From the NCBI RefSeq assembly GCF_026342435.1, contig NZ_JAPEMT010000003.1, positions 930,001 to 994,000 of the forward strand: a stretch of 64,000 bases of DNA, written 5' to 3'. The translations under genes and the position numbers were made by a program. The DNA comes from Streptomyces sp. NBC_00237. GTDB taxonomy: Bacteria; Actinomycetota; Actinomycetes; Streptomycetales; Streptomycetaceae. Position 1 is the first letter of the stretch. Each line of letters opens with the position of its first letter. The notes under the pieces are model-generated. The model saw only the letters and a program-made list of their open reading frames with translations, was not told where the DNA came from and made no database searches. Below, piece by piece: positions 52,410 to 61,936 of the stretch.

Positions 52410-53750
52410 TCAACTCACGCAGTACTGCTGTTCCTTGCCGATCGACCGGTACATGCAGTCCGAGTTCTCCAGCAGCTGCAGCACCGCGTCGCGGTTCCTC
52501 GACGTCTCCCGTTCGATGACCTCGTCGGGCGGGTAGAAGCCGCCGCTGCCCGCGGACTTCGGGTACATCTCGAAGGTGTAGCTGAAGATCTTCTGGTTGC
52601 CCCACAGCCAGTCGTCGATCGTGCCGTCCGTGATGTAGAGGTCACTTGACTGCTCGGGCGTGTAGCCGTTACTCGCGGCCATCTTCCCTCCGACGGCGGC
52701 GTGCGCGTCGCGGTCGTCCTTGGTCAGGCCGGGGGCCGTGTCGTTGTACGTGTAGCCGTACGGCCACAGCACCAGTTCGCTGTACGTGTGGAAGTCGATC
52801 GCGGCCTTGATCTGCTGCTTTCCGCCGACGACGCGGCTGCGCACGAAGTTGGCGACGACCTTCACCTCGGGCGCCGACTCGGCGGCCGTACCCCGGTAGG
52901 TCTCGGAGCCGGGGGTGCCCGAAGAGCCGCCACAGCAGCCCCACTTGTAGCCCCAGTTGCGGTTCAGGTCGGTGCCGGTGCGGCCGCCCGAGTTGGGCTG
53001 CCGGTTCAACCGCCAACTGCGGTAGGAGCCGGTCGCGATGTCGTACTCGCCGCCGTCCGGGTTCATGTCGGGGACGATCCAGATCTCGCGGGAGTCCACC
53101 ATCTTCTTGACGCGCGCGTCGGAGCCGTAGCCCGCGCCGAGTTCGCGCAGGAGGTACAACGCCATCTCGACCGTCAGATGTTCGCGGGCGTGCTGGTGGT
53201 GGGTGAAGAGGACCTCCGGCTCGGCCTCGTCGGTGCCGACGTTGTCGCTGATCTTGATGGCGACGATGTCCCTGCCGGAGTACGACTTGCCGATGACCTT
53301 CTTCGTCATCAGGCTCGGGTACGCCGCGATGCGCTGGTCGATCTCCGCGTTCATCTCGGCGTAGTTGTGGTACTTCGCGTCGGCGGGCGGGAAGTCCTTG
53401 GGCTCGATCGCGTGGCCGTCCGTACGCTTCGGGGGTCCTGCCAGGGCCTTGAGCCTGTAGCCCAACTTCCGCAGTTTCGCGGCTTCCTGGCGGTCGGCCG
53501 AGACGACCACCGCGCGGGCGTCGACCTCGTCGATGGCGACGCCGGTGCGGGCGAGCGCGGTGCGGGCCGCGCGGTCGTCGCGGAGCGGGATCTCGTACTG
53601 GCGTATCTCGTCGCTGTCCGTGGTGGTCGCCTTCCGGGGGGCCTGGTCGGCCGGGCCTGGTGAGGCGTTGGCGGTGATGGGTGCCGCCACGGCGAGCGCG
53701 AGAAGTGCCGCAAGCGCGGCGGATCTTCTGCCGCGTATCCGAAGTCGCAT
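52410..53750 (-). CDS. Secreted M14 zinc carboxypeptidase
   Basis: A 446-aa protein; ATG 53750 with GAGGAG 5 nt upstream. Signal peptide, then a propeptide-like region (residues ~45-110). The M14 catalytic domain follows: PEVLFTHHQHAREHLTVEMA with zinc ligands HxxE, IVPDMNPDGGEYD, RQPNSGGRTGTDLNRNWGYK, IDFHTYSELVLWPYG with the third zinc His, and FSYTFEMYPK with the general-base Glu. The four Cys include a CC pair (WGCCGG). It degrades peptides outside the cell, like streptomycete carboxypeptidases T/SG. Confidence 0.92.
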   Translation of the reverse strand: MRLRIRGRRSAALAALLALAVAAPITANASPGPADQAPRKATTTDSDEIRQYEIPLRDDRAARTALARTGVAIDEVDARAVVVSADRQEAAKLRKLGYRLKALAGPPKRTDGHAIEPKDFPPADAKYHNYAEMNAEIDQRIAAYPSLMTKKVIGKSYSGRDIVAIKISDNVGTDEAEPEVLFTHHQHAREHLTVEMALYLLRELGAGYGSDARVKKMVDSREIWIVPDMNPDGGEYDIATGSYRSWRLNRQPNSGGRTGTDLNRNWGYKWGCCGGSSGTPGSETYRGTAAESAPEVKVVANFVRSRVVGGKQQIKAAIDFHTYSELVLWPYGYTYNDTAPGLTKDDRDAHAAVGGKMAASNGYTPEQSSDLYITDGTIDDWLWGNQKIFSYTFEMYPKSAGSGGFYPPDEVIERETSRNRDAVLQLLENSDCMYRSIGKEQQYCVS

Positions 53751-54019
53751 GAAGTCTCCTCGGGGGTGGGGGTGGGCTTGATGCGGCGCGTGCGGTGCTG
53801 GCCCATCATCGAAGGCGTGACATGCCCCGGTCAATGCAGTGTTTGGCCAAACCCCGTCGGGAGTAGGCGAGTTGCGGCCTACTGATGGCATTTTCGGGGT
53901 TCGCCGGATGATTTTGCCGGGCGTTCGTGAACTGTCCTCCTGAGTGGAGGAGTTCCGTTCGGTGCGGGGCGGGACCGTCAGCCCGGCCGCTTGCCCCGAC
54001 ATCTCCAGGACGGACCCCC

Positions 54020-55435
54020 GTGACCGTATCGCCCGCTCGCCGACGTGCTCTTTCCCGTCTCCTCGTCGCCGTACCGCTCCTCGCCGCCGGCGCGCTGACC
54101 GGCGTGCCCGCGGCGCACGGGGCCGGGGCGGGCGACGTCAGCGTCAACGAGGTCGTGACCACCGGTGACGTCCACGACTCGATCGAGCTGTACAACAAGG
54201 GCACGGCCGCGGTCGACGTCTCGGGCTGGATCCTCAAGGACGACGACAAGAACCACTCCTACAAGATCGCTTCGGGGACCACGCTGGCTCCGCGCGCTTT
54301 CCGGGCGTTCGACGTCAGCGGCACGTTCGGTCTCGGTTCCAAGGACGAGGCCCGTCTCTACCTCGCCGACGGCAAGACCCTGGTCGACAGCTTCGTCTGG
54401 AGCGACCACTCCGACGCCTCGTGGTCCCGCTGCGCGGACGGCGCCGGCGCCTTCAAGCAGGTGACCACCGTGACCCTCGGCAGCGCCAACAGCTGTGGCA
54501 CCGGCGGCGGTGGATCGACGACGCCCGTGGCGTGGCCCGGTAGCGGCAGCGTGACCAACGCGGACGGCTCCAACGTGTTCGGGCAGGACCTCAGCGGCCT
54601 CTACCAGGAGGGCAAGGTGCTCTGGGGTGCGCAGAACAGCGGGAAGCTGTGGCGCCTGGTCCGTGACGGGTCGGGCGGCTGGAAGCCCGACACCGCCGGC
54701 GGCTGGTCCTCCGGCAAGACCGTGCGCTTCCCCGGCGGCTCCGGCAGCCCCGACAGCGAGGGCGTCACCCTGACCGGTGCGGGCTTGGCCGGCGGGGCGT
54801 TCGTCGCCAGCGAGCGCAACGGCGACGCCTCCGGCACCAGTCGTCTGTCGGTGCTGAAGTACGACGTCAGCGGCTCGGGCTCCTCGCTGACCGCGACCAA
54901 GGAATGGAACCTCACCTCCGACATCCCCTCGACCGGCTCCAACCGCGGACTCGAAGGCATCACCTGGATCCCCGACACCGCGCTGACCGGCGCCGGCTTC
55001 AAGGACGCCTCGACGGGCACCGCCTACGACCCGGGCCGCTACACCGCCCACAGCGGCGGCGTCTTCTTCGTCGGCGTCGAGGGCACCGGCATGATCTACG
55101 GCTACGTCTTGGCCGACACCGGCACCTACACTCGCGTGGCCTCGTTCTCCAGCGGCATGCCCGGTGTGATGGAGCTTCAGTGGGAGCCGCAGGCGTCCCG
55201 CCTGTGGGCGGTGTGCGACGACACCTGTGACGGCCAGCACCGCACTCTGAAGGTCGGCACCAGCGGCGTCTTCGCCACCACTGCCGTCTACAACCGGCCC
55301 GGCGGCATGCCGAACTACAACAACGAGGGCTTCTCCCTCGCAGGCGAGTGCGTGGCCGGATCCAAGCCCGTCTACTGGTCCGACGACTCGAACGACGGCG
55401 GCCACGCCCTGCGCAGGGGCACCATCACCTGCTGA
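54020..55435 (+). CDS. Secreted lamin-tail-domain / esterase-like propeller protein
   Basis: A 471-aa exported protein starting at GTG 54020 (AGGACGGA upstream). Signal peptide (ALSRLLVAVPLLAAGALTGV ... AHGA). A lamin-tail domain spans residues ~40-150 (DVSVNEVVTTGDVHDSIELY, VDVSGWILKDDDKNHSYKIA). A Gly/Ser-rich linker and a ~300-residue propeller-type domain follow (NRGLEGITWIPDTALTGAGF, MELQWEPQASRLWAVCDD, NYNNEGFSLAGECVAGSKPV). The latter resembles secreted phytase/esterase-like propellers. Catalytic activity is not evident from sequence. Confidence 0.83.
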   Translation: MTVSPARRRALSRLLVAVPLLAAGALTGVPAAHGAGAGDVSVNEVVTTGDVHDSIELYNKGTAAVDVSGWILKDDDKNHSYKIASGTTLAPRAFRAFDVSGTFGLGSKDEARLYLADGKTLVDSFVWSDHSDASWSRCADGAGAFKQVTTVTLGSANSCGTGGGGSTTPVAWPGSGSVTNADGSNVFGQDLSGLYQEGKVLWGAQNSGKLWRLVRDGSGGWKPDTAGGWSSGKTVRFPGGSGSPDSEGVTLTGAGLAGGAFVASERNGDASGTSRLSVLKYDVSGSGSSLTATKEWNLTSDIPSTGSNRGLEGITWIPDTALTGAGFKDASTGTAYDPGRYTAHSGGVFFVGVEGTGMIYGYVLADTGTYTRVASFSSGMPGVMELQWEPQASRLWAVCDDTCDGQHRTLKVGTSGVFATTAVYNRPGGMPNYNNEGFSLAGECVAGSKPVYWSDDSNDGGHALRRGTITC

Positions 55436-55895
55436 CCCTGGTGCCGTGCAGGGCGTTCACCGACAGCTTCGGCCCGAGCGGGAGCGGCGAGCCGGTGGCC
55501 GGACCGGGCAGCTCGGCCGCATCGAGGAGGCGTACGAGATGGACGGCGCGGGAGATCGCGCCGACCACGGTGCGGCTGGACCCGGAGTGCCCGGACGGGG
55601 CGTGCACCGTCGCTGCCGTCCGCGCTCCGTCCTTGGACGAACTGACCCGCGCGCACAGGGGTTGTCCGAGGTGGCTGACCGGCTGAGCCGCCACGGCAAG
55701 GTCGTCCCCGTGCGTGTGGGGGGTGAACGTTCCCCTTGTGGATCAGGATTTACCTGCAGCGGTCGTCCCCGCCGATTGCTGGAGCCGATGAGGTGTCCGG
55801 TGCTCCGTCGTCTCTGTTCCGGCAGGCAAGTTCCGTCTTTGTGCGCGGGGCGCGCGGATGAGGAACTCGGCTTGCACGATGGGAAGCACTGGCTG
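55436..55895. other. No supported gene
   Basis: An 89-codon minus-strand frame (55425-55694) overlaps the end of the preceding gene and has a plausible C-terminal look (AISRAVHLVRLLDAAELPGP) but no start signal. Possibly the end of a lost gene. Confidence 0.3.
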
Positions 55896-56330
55896 TGATG
55901 CCCCTTCTGCGCGGGTCTTCCATGCGGGTCTTCCATGCGGGTCCGGACGAGGGTTACCTCCAGAGTTTCGATCCGCTTCTCAAGTTCGACGATGCGTTCG
56001 AGAGCCCGGTCGCGGTCGACGACCAGCAGGGTCAGGCGGGCGTCGACCTGGGCCCGGTCGTATCCGCGCCGGACTACCTCGAAGCCGAACGGGGGCCTTC
56101 GTCTCTTCCCTGACTGTCGCGGAGTTCAGTCAGGATGGTCAGTTCGCGCTGGTACTCGCCGACCATCAGCTGGGCCCTTGCCAGCATGTCATCGCCTTGA
56201 CGCCGTGCGGTCTCGAGTATCTCCCTGGCGCGTCGTTCGGCGTCAGCGTGCAAAGCGTCGGCTTCGGTCCGCGCCGCCAGAGTGGGACCCGCGCCCGCTC
56301 GGGCGACGGGTGCGCGTTCCGTGATGGCGA
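55896..56330 (-). pseudogene. DivIVA-domain/coiled-coil protein fragments
   Basis: Two minus-strand pieces lie in different frames. One is a coiled coil (EADALHADAERRAREILETA, then MLARAQLMVGEYQRELTILT). The other is a DivIVA-like N-terminal segment, FGFEVVRRGYDRAQVDARLT followed by VVDRDRALERIVELEKRIET. Proteins with this pattern (cellulose-binding/FilP-like) have the DivIVA part first, so the order here is reversed. This suggests remnants of two adjacent genes or a rearrangement. Confidence 0.6.
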
Positions 56331-56419
56331 ACTACTCGGCCAGCATCCTCAACGCCCGGTTGACTTCTCTTGCCGTGCCAGGACGTTGTCCCGGTGACTT
56401 GGCCAGGGGTTCGGCTATG

Positions 56420-56560
56420 AGGCCGTCGAGACCGCCCTCGAAGAGTGGAACGATGCCTGGAACGACACCGCCCCACCCGTTCAAGTGGACCAAGACCGTC
56501 GACCAGATCATCGACCGCAGCTGCCGCTACTGCGAAAGGATCTCCGGACCGGCTCACCAG
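56420..56560 (+). pseudogene. IS630-family transposase C-terminal fragment
   Basis: After a frame change the plus strand reads EEWNDAWNDTAP then HPFKWTKTVDQIIDRSCRYC and ERISGPAH with a stop, the usual end of IS630-type transposases in streptomycetes (PF.WTKTAD.I......YCERISG). Nothing of the DDE core remains. Confidence 0.7.
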
Positions 56561-56632
56561 AGCGTTCGCGTCGACGGGCCGGGCGTGGCTCCGCGGCTGC
56601 GCCCGGCCCGTTCGCGCCAGTTACCTAGGGAA

Positions 56633-57058
56633 TTAGAGGTTGGTCCACTTGTGCGAAGCGATGTTGTCGTTCAGCTGCTGGCCGGAACCGCTGCCCGTGT
56701 TGGGGTCGAAGGTCCACTGGGTGAGGTTGGCCAGGCCCACCCCGTTGTGCACGCCTCGCCGGGCCCCGGTGTAGTTGGGTCCGTAGTAGACCCAGACGTC
56801 GTCCAGGCTGCCCGGATACCCGGTGTTGCTCAGGGAGGAGACCTTGTTGCGGCACGTGCCCCAGTTCGCCGAGTTCCCCGCCCACGCGGCGCACTCGCCG
56901 ACGTAGTTGTAGTCGAGGTAGACGTGGAGTTTGCCGTCGGCCGCCGCCCCGCGCGACGCCGGGACGGAGGGTGCTTCGGAGGCATGGGCTGCCACAGGCA
57001 GGGTGGTGAGTGCGAGGGCAGCGCCGGTCACGGCAAGGGCGGTACGTAGTCGATTCAT
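56633..57058 (-). CDS. Secreted peptidase-inhibitor I36-type protein
   Basis: A 141-aa exported protein; ATG 57058 with AAAGG upstream (ATG 57073 possible). Signal peptide (RLRTALAVTGAALALTTLPV ... AHA). The mature part has the beta-gamma-crystallin-like pattern of peptidase inhibitor family I36: LHVYLDYNYVGECAAWAGNS, GTCRNKVSSLSNTGYPGSLD, VWVYYGPNYTGARRGV. Two Cys form a likely disulphide. It may protect against or tune secreted metalloproteases; inhibition is not proven for most members. Confidence 0.8.
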   Translation of the reverse strand: MNRLRTALAVTGAALALTTLPVAAHASEAPSVPASRGAAADGKLHVYLDYNYVGECAAWAGNSANWGTCRNKVSSLSNTGYPGSLDDVWVYYGPNYTGARRGVHNGVGLANLTQWTFDPNTGSGSGQQLNDNIASHKWTNL

Positions 57059-57146
57059 CGTCGTGCCTTTCATCGTGGGGTTCACGAATGGATCGGTTTG
57101 CTGTTCTGCTGGGTTGTGCGGTGTCGCGCGGGCACGGGGCCCGCGC

Positions 57147-58082
57147 TCATTCCCCGGCTGCGGCACCGTCCACGACGGAGCGGGCGCGGGGAAGCGCGGT
57201 GAGCTGAAGTCGCCGTTGCGCGTCGGCCTCGGGTTCACGCCCCTGGCGCAGACGGGCGGCGTGCTCGCGGTCCAGCTCTGCTGCGGTGGCGGCCAGTCCC
57301 GAACTGCGGGCGCAGCGGGCCTCGGCGAGTGCCATGGCCACTTCGCGGGCCTTCGGCAGGGGCTGCAGCGTTTCGACAGCCGCTCGTAGTCGGGCGGGGT
57401 CGGCGTACGAGTGTCCCGCCTTGCGCATGCAGGCGGACCAGACTCGGGCGGCCTGGGCGTACCCGGGATCGGCGAGGACACGTTGCCGGCGCAGTTCGGC
57501 CAGTGATTCAGCCATCGAGGCGGCTTGGAACCAGCGGCCGAGGTCGCCGTAGAGCGTGCGGTCGGCCTCGGCCTGGCAACCTTGGCTGCTGCGGGTGAGG
57601 ATCGCGCCGTCGGCCGTACGCGCGGTCAGCCCGGTGGGCTCGGGGCCGTTGGCGGCCCGCAGGGCGTCGGATTTCCGTTCTGGCGACAGGGCCCGGAAGT
57701 AGATCTGGTTCGGGTCCTGGCGGCGGATCCGGTCCCGCTGCCGGTCGATGTCCGACCCCAGCCCGTGCCTGGCCGCCCAGGCCGGATCGTCTATGCCGTA
57801 CGGGAAGTCTCGGGCTTCCGGGACTGGTTCCCGCGGGACCGGCAGGTAGACGAAGCCGCGGGCCCGCATGCAGTCGCGCAGCAGGATCTGCTTCGCGCGG
57901 TGGAGCAGGTCCAGCTCCTGGGCAGCCGCCGCGCGTGGCGTGGCGGCGGGAGCGGGGACCGCAGCAGGTGGAACTTTCGCGGGCTCAGCCGACTGGCAGG
58001 CGGCTAGGCCCAGGCCCGCGACGGTCACGCTCAGCAGGACCGAGGCGACCGGCCAGGTCCGTGCACCGTTCCGCTTGGGCAT
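57147..58082 (-). CDS. Lipoprotein of unknown function
   Basis: A 311-aa protein with a lipoprotein signal (ASVLLSVTVAGLGLAACQSA; lipobox LAAC). The mature part is helical and contains ILLRDCMRARGFVYLPVPRE and VWSACMRKAGHSYADPARLR, two repeated CMRxxG(F/H) motifs typical of a group of actinobacterial lipoproteins. It lies 88 bp upstream of the I36-type gene on the same strand and may be cotranscribed. Function unknown. Confidence 0.82.
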   Translation of the reverse strand: MPKRNGARTWPVASVLLSVTVAGLGLAACQSAEPAKVPPAAVPAPAATPRAAAAQELDLLHRAKQILLRDCMRARGFVYLPVPREPVPEARDFPYGIDDPAWAARHGLGSDIDRQRDRIRRQDPNQIYFRALSPERKSDALRAANGPEPTGLTARTADGAILTRSSQGCQAEADRTLYGDLGRWFQAASMAESLAELRRQRVLADPGYAQAARVWSACMRKAGHSYADPARLRAAVETLQPLPKAREVAMALAEARCARSSGLAATAAELDREHAARLRQGREPEADAQRRLQLTALPRARSVVDGAAAGE

Positions 58083-58959
58083 GCGATCGGCTCCTCTTCG
58101 GCAGGGGGGCGGGGTCGTACTCCCGACAGGCCGGACCCGTCACCCGGGGCAGCCGCCACCCTGTCTAGCCCGACGGCGTTGTTCGGCGTCGGACGTCCCC
58201 TGCCGTACAAACAACACCGGACAACTGGCTCCGGCGCAGGGGAGGCGTGGCGGGTTCCCAGAGCGGCTGCGCATGCCGCAACACCCTGGTCGAGGGCCGA
58301 ACGATGAGGGCCGGGGGCCGAGCACGACGAACGCCGATGATGCTGCGAGGCGCTGTCGGCCCCGTCGGACCGACGGGCCGCTTTCCTGTCCGAACCAGTC
58401 CGCGCAGCCTCGGCGATGGGCTGAGCCCGCCTGTGCCCGCACGGCACGGCGCGGCCGGAGGGTTCTCCGGGAGCGGGGAAGTCTCGCAAATTCCTTAGCC
58501 CGAACACTGTGCGCTTTCCACCAGCGGCGCGGTACAACGCCACCGCGTCGTTCCTGAACTCCTCCGGATACGGAGACCTACGTCCCACCAGGACACCCTT
58601 CCTCGGATCTACAAGATCCATTGCAGAGTGTCCACACCGCCGGGGGCACCTCACACGGTCATGAACCCCTGCGGCGGCACACCCGGATTCCCAGGAACCC
58701 CCGGCGATGTCGGCCCCCATCTCGGCGGCGTGGTCTGCGTCATGCGGCCGGTGTGATCAAGGGGGAGGCAAAACGCTCACGCCACCGCCAGCTCCGACTC
58801 CGCTCCCAGGCCGCATGCTCCCGGAACTGCACTCAAATCCCCCAGCGAGCCCTCCTCGTCCTCGCCAACACCGAAGTCCAGAGGTGGCCGATGATCTCCC
58901 CGCAACGATCACGCTCCTGGCCGGTGCGAGCCCGTCACTCCCGGCCCACACCAGCCCTG
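58083..58959. other. Mostly non-coding, with an IS3 OrfA scrap
   Basis: Apart from the OrfA fragment at 58511-58592 no gene is supported. Minus-strand frames over 58140-58720 are Arg/Pro/Gly-rich shadows. No terminator or RNA was identified. Confidence 0.4.
58511..58592 (-). pseudogene. IS3-family OrfA N-terminal fragment
   Basis: About 26 codons, VGRRSPYPEEFRNDAVALYR then AAGGKRT, are the start of an IS3-type OrfA helix-turn-helix. Homology stops at once afterwards. Confidence 0.65.
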
Positions 58960-59430
58960 TGACCTGCGGAATCAGGATGGAACGATCTCGCTGCGTTTCG
59001 AGTACGGGAAGCAGGACCAGGACACCTACTTCGACGGGTGGTTCGACACCGGAGCCCTGTGGCGCGAAGTCTTCGGTCCGCTGGAGGCCGGAGGGAACGG
59101 ACGTGTGCTGCCGGATCTCTGGGACCCCGCCACCGACCGCGCGACGCGCAGCCCGTACGTACGACTCCCGCCCGACGGCGTGCTGTTGATGCACGGGCCG
59201 CTGCTGTTCGGCCGGTGGTTCCCGTTCGACCTGACGGTGCGTGTACGGCTGTCGCCGGGAGCGCTGGAGCGGCGTACCGCCGAGGACGAACGGTGGACGC
59301 TCCCGGCATTCGTACGGTACGAGGAGGAGTCCGCTCCCTCGGAAGCCGCCAATGTCGTCGTACGGGCGGACGACGCGCGGTATCCGGCCTGGACCGGGCT
59401 CCCCGGGACTGACCCCGCGTTCGGTGCCTT
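58960..59430 (+). pseudogene. Uridine-kinase-like protein, C-terminal half
   Basis: The plus strand encodes ISLRFEYGKQDQDTYFDGWF, DTGALWREVFGPLEAGGNGR, VLPDLWDPATDRATRSPYVR and VLLMHGPLLFGRWFPFDLTV to DDARYPAWTGLP. This matches the second half of uridine-kinase-like P-loop proteins of streptomycetes. The P-loop half and a start codon are missing. The frame runs into the convergent WGR gene. Confidence 0.55.
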
Positions 59431-59444
59431 GGGGCGCCGCGTAC

Positions 59445-60917
59445 TCAGACCAGACGGCGTATCTCGCCCCGCACCCGGTAGAAACCGCCCTGCGAACCGT
59501 GCAGCCCGTCCACCACGTAGCGGGCGCCCGCCTCCCGGATGGCACGCGGGAACTGCACGTTCCACGAAGGTTGGTAGCCCTCGGAGACGACGTGCACCCG
59601 CAGTCGGCCGCCCGGGCCCTGCACGCACTCCACCACCACGCCGCCCGTGCTCCCGGCACCGGACAGCGAGGTCACGCTCACCGTGGGCACCGCTGCGGCG
59701 ACCGTCGCCGGCGTATAGGTGGGCAGAGCCGCCGACTGCTTGACGTCCAGGGCCGTCGGCACCGTTCCGCCCTGGGCCGCGGTGATCGCCGACTCGCTCG
59801 CGTCCACGCAGACCAGGGAGCCGTCCGTGGTCACCAGGTACAGCTTCTGCGCGTGGTACTGCATGGACAGCGCCGCGCCGCCGCCCGTGCCCAGCTTCCA
59901 CAGCCGGGTCCCGTCGGCGGCGAAGCAGTACACGGAACTGGCCAGGTCGCCCGCGAAGACGTACTCGCCGCCCGACGAGGTCGCGCACGAGTAGACCGCC
60001 GCGTCGCACGAGTACGTCGCCTCCGACCGGCCGGTGGCCTTCGACAGGCGCTCCACGACGTGCCGTGCGGTGCCCGCGTACACGGCGTCGTCCTCCTGCC
60101 AGCCGAAGAGCACGTTGCCTGCGGTCCTGTGGTGCCACAACTCGCCCTGGCCGTCTGCCGCGTACGCGGTCACGCCCTGCGAGTGGCCGTGGTAAACCGC
60201 GTCGGCGTCGGCCCGCACCATCCAGGCGTTGCTCCCCCGGGAGCGCCGTGACCACTGGAACTCGTCCTCGTGGTCGATCACGGTCAGGCCGCCGTCCCGG
60301 TCCGCGACGTTGAGCACGCCCTCGTGGATGTCCAGCCAGAAGATGTCGACGTCGTCCGCGATCTCGTAGGCGGCGAAGGGCAGTTTGGACGACAGGTCGT
60401 ACACCTTGCCGTCGTCGCACCCCGCGTAGATCCAGAAGTCGTCCGCGACCAGGCACTTCACCCCGTCCGGCAACTGGTACCTGGCGAGCACCTCGCCGTC
60501 GTGAGCCAGCGTGTAGACATCGCCGCTCTGGTTGCCGACCCAGCAGTGGTCCTCGTCGACGTGGATGCCGAAAGCCGAAGCGCCCGTGCGGAACCGCCAC
60601 AGCACCGGAGCGGTCGCCCGTGCGGTCGAGGGGACGGACGTCACCTGGCGGCGCGTCACCGCCCGTGCGGCGCGCTGCCCCCGCACGGCGGGCGCGTACC
60701 CCTTGCGGACCTTCTCGCCCACCTTCTTCGCCGCCGCGGCCTTCGCCTTCGCGACCGACGGGAAGGTCGAACTCTGCCGCTGTCCATCCGCGCCGATCCG
60801 CCCGTACCGCACGTCCACGGTCGTCCCCGAGACCGTCACCTCGTAGAACTTGTGGGCGCCGCCGTCCTCCTGGGACAGCTCCAGATAGGTCATCTCCCCG
60901 ACACCGGCAACAGACAT
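59445..60917 (-). CDS. WGR-domain protein with PQQ-like beta-propeller
   Basis: A 490-aa cytosolic protein; ATG 60917 with GGAGGG 7 nt upstream. An N-terminal WGR domain (residues ~10-80: MTYLELSQEDGGAHKFYEVT, VDVRYGRIGADGQRQSSTFP, KAKAAAAKKVGEKVRKGY) is followed by a basic linker. A propeller of ~7 blades then has recurring D-G-x-V-Y and W-x-x-x-T blocks (FGIHVDEDHCWVGNQSGDVY, NVLFGWQEDDAVYAGTARHV). WGR domains bind nucleic acid ends in PARPs and occur in bacterial DNA-damage or MolR-like proteins. Its job here is unknown. Confidence 0.85.
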   Translation of the reverse strand: MSVAGVGEMTYLELSQEDGGAHKFYEVTVSGTTVDVRYGRIGADGQRQSSTFPSVAKAKAAAAKKVGEKVRKGYAPAVRGQRAARAVTRRQVTSVPSTARATAPVLWRFRTGASAFGIHVDEDHCWVGNQSGDVYTLAHDGEVLARYQLPDGVKCLVADDFWIYAGCDDGKVYDLSSKLPFAAYEIADDVDIFWLDIHEGVLNVADRDGGLTVIDHEDEFQWSRRSRGSNAWMVRADADAVYHGHSQGVTAYAADGQGELWHHRTAGNVLFGWQEDDAVYAGTARHVVERLSKATGRSEATYSCDAAVYSCATSSGGEYVFAGDLASSVYCFAADGTRLWKLGTGGGAALSMQYHAQKLYLVTTDGSLVCVDASESAITAAQGGTVPTALDVKQSAALPTYTPATVAAAVPTVSVTSLSGAGSTGGVVVECVQGPGGRLRVHVVSEGYQPSWNVQFPRAIREAGARYVVDGLHGSQGGFYRVRGEIRRLV

Positions 60918-61124
60918 GGCACAGCCCTCCCCAATGACCGGCCTCCAGCAGCCGATCTCCACTGATCCCAAGGTAGGGGGCACCACTGACAACCGGTGCA
61001 AGGAGCGCTGCACCGCAGGTCAGGTGCGGGGCACCCGTACCGCGGGCGGCGGTCGAGCTGCCCGCACCCGACCGGACGTACGCGGACTCACACCGGGCGA
61101 ACGCCGCTCAGCGCGCCGGACGCA
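60918..61124. other. Short spacer without gene
   Basis: It holds the upstream region of the WGR gene and the scrambled tail of the formaldehyde dehydrogenase remnant. No clear promoter elements were seen. Confidence 0.4.
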
Positions 61125-61522
61125 CTTGCGGCTCGCACCCTGGTCGAATTCGGCGTAACCGCGCGGGGCTTCGTTCAGCGGGATCACCGTCGCGTTGACC
61201 GCCATCGCGATCTGGACGCACTCGTGCAGGATCGCCATCGACAGGGCCCGGTGGTACCGCATGACCGGGCACTGGCCGGAGGTGATGCTGTGGCTCTTCG
61301 CCCAGCCCAGCCCCAGGCGCACCTAGAGCGTGCCGGTGCGGGCGCCCTGGCCGACGCCGCCCGGGTCATCGGTGACGTACAGGCCGGGGATGCCGAGCGC
61401 ACCGTCGGCGCGGGTGAGCGTCATCAGGGAGTTGAGGACGGTGGCCGGGGCCTCCTCGGCGGCCGGGCGGCCGTGCGCGCGGGTTTCGAAGCCGACCGTG
61501 TCGACCGCCGCGTCCAAACCTC
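61125..61522 (-). pseudogene. Glutathione-independent formaldehyde dehydrogenase, C-terminal remnant
   Basis: The minus strand encodes LDAAVDTVGFETRAHG, then ATVLNSLMTLTRADGALGIP and GLYVTDDPGGVGQGARTGTL. An in-frame TAG near 61323 follows, and then RLGLGWAKSHSITSGQCPVM and NATVIPLNEAPRGYAEFDQG. These are the NAD-binding half and end of the zinc-dependent, glutathione-independent enzyme. The zinc-binding N-terminal half is replaced by an IS630 fragment. The stop and truncations make it inactive. Confidence 0.82.
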
Positions 61523-61936
61523 GCGCCGCAGCAACTCGCCCAGCCAGTCCGCAGAGATTCCCACCCCACGCTCGTCCCGCAGCCAACCATGCAGAGCCGG
61601 AACCGTCCACGTGATCCGGGCCTGAGCGGAGCCGTCCAGAAGCCTGCCCAGCGCGGCGCGGTTCTCCGCTCCCAGCGGCCTCGCTGGCCTGCCCGGCCGC
61701 AGGCCATCCGGCAGCCCAGCGACCTCACCCTCCTCGAAACGGTGGACAGCGGCTCGGACCGTGACCGGATGGCGCTCCAGCACGCCCGCGACCTCAGCAA
61801 CGGACCGGCCCTGATCGAGGAGACGAAGGCACTCGGCGCGCTGCCGCGTGTACTGGGTCAGATCGCGGCGGGCCGACAGCATGCGCAGGCCACGGCGTTA
61901 CTCGTCGGCCAGCACGACTCGGAGGATGTTCGGCAT
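61523..61936 (-). pseudogene. IS630-family transposase N-terminal part with nonsense codon
   Basis: From ATG 61936 (GGAGGT upstream) the frame reads MPNILRVVLADE and then TAA where Gln is usual. It continues SARRDLTQYTRQRAECLRLL, VAEVAGVLERHPVTVRAAVH and ITWTVPALHGWLRDERGVGI, the double helix-turn-helix region of IS630-type transposases. It ends at LLRREV at the junction with the formaldehyde dehydrogenase remnant, so the catalytic domain is lost. Confidence 0.78.

Noticed and set aside
53978..55405. A 475-codon minus-strand frame
   Set aside because: Antisense of the secreted lamin-tail protein; Val/Ala/Gly-rich without features.
58031..58720. A 229-codon minus-strand ORF as a gene
   Set aside because: Only ~26 codons (58511-58592) match anything, an IS3 OrfA start. 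The rest is a shadow.
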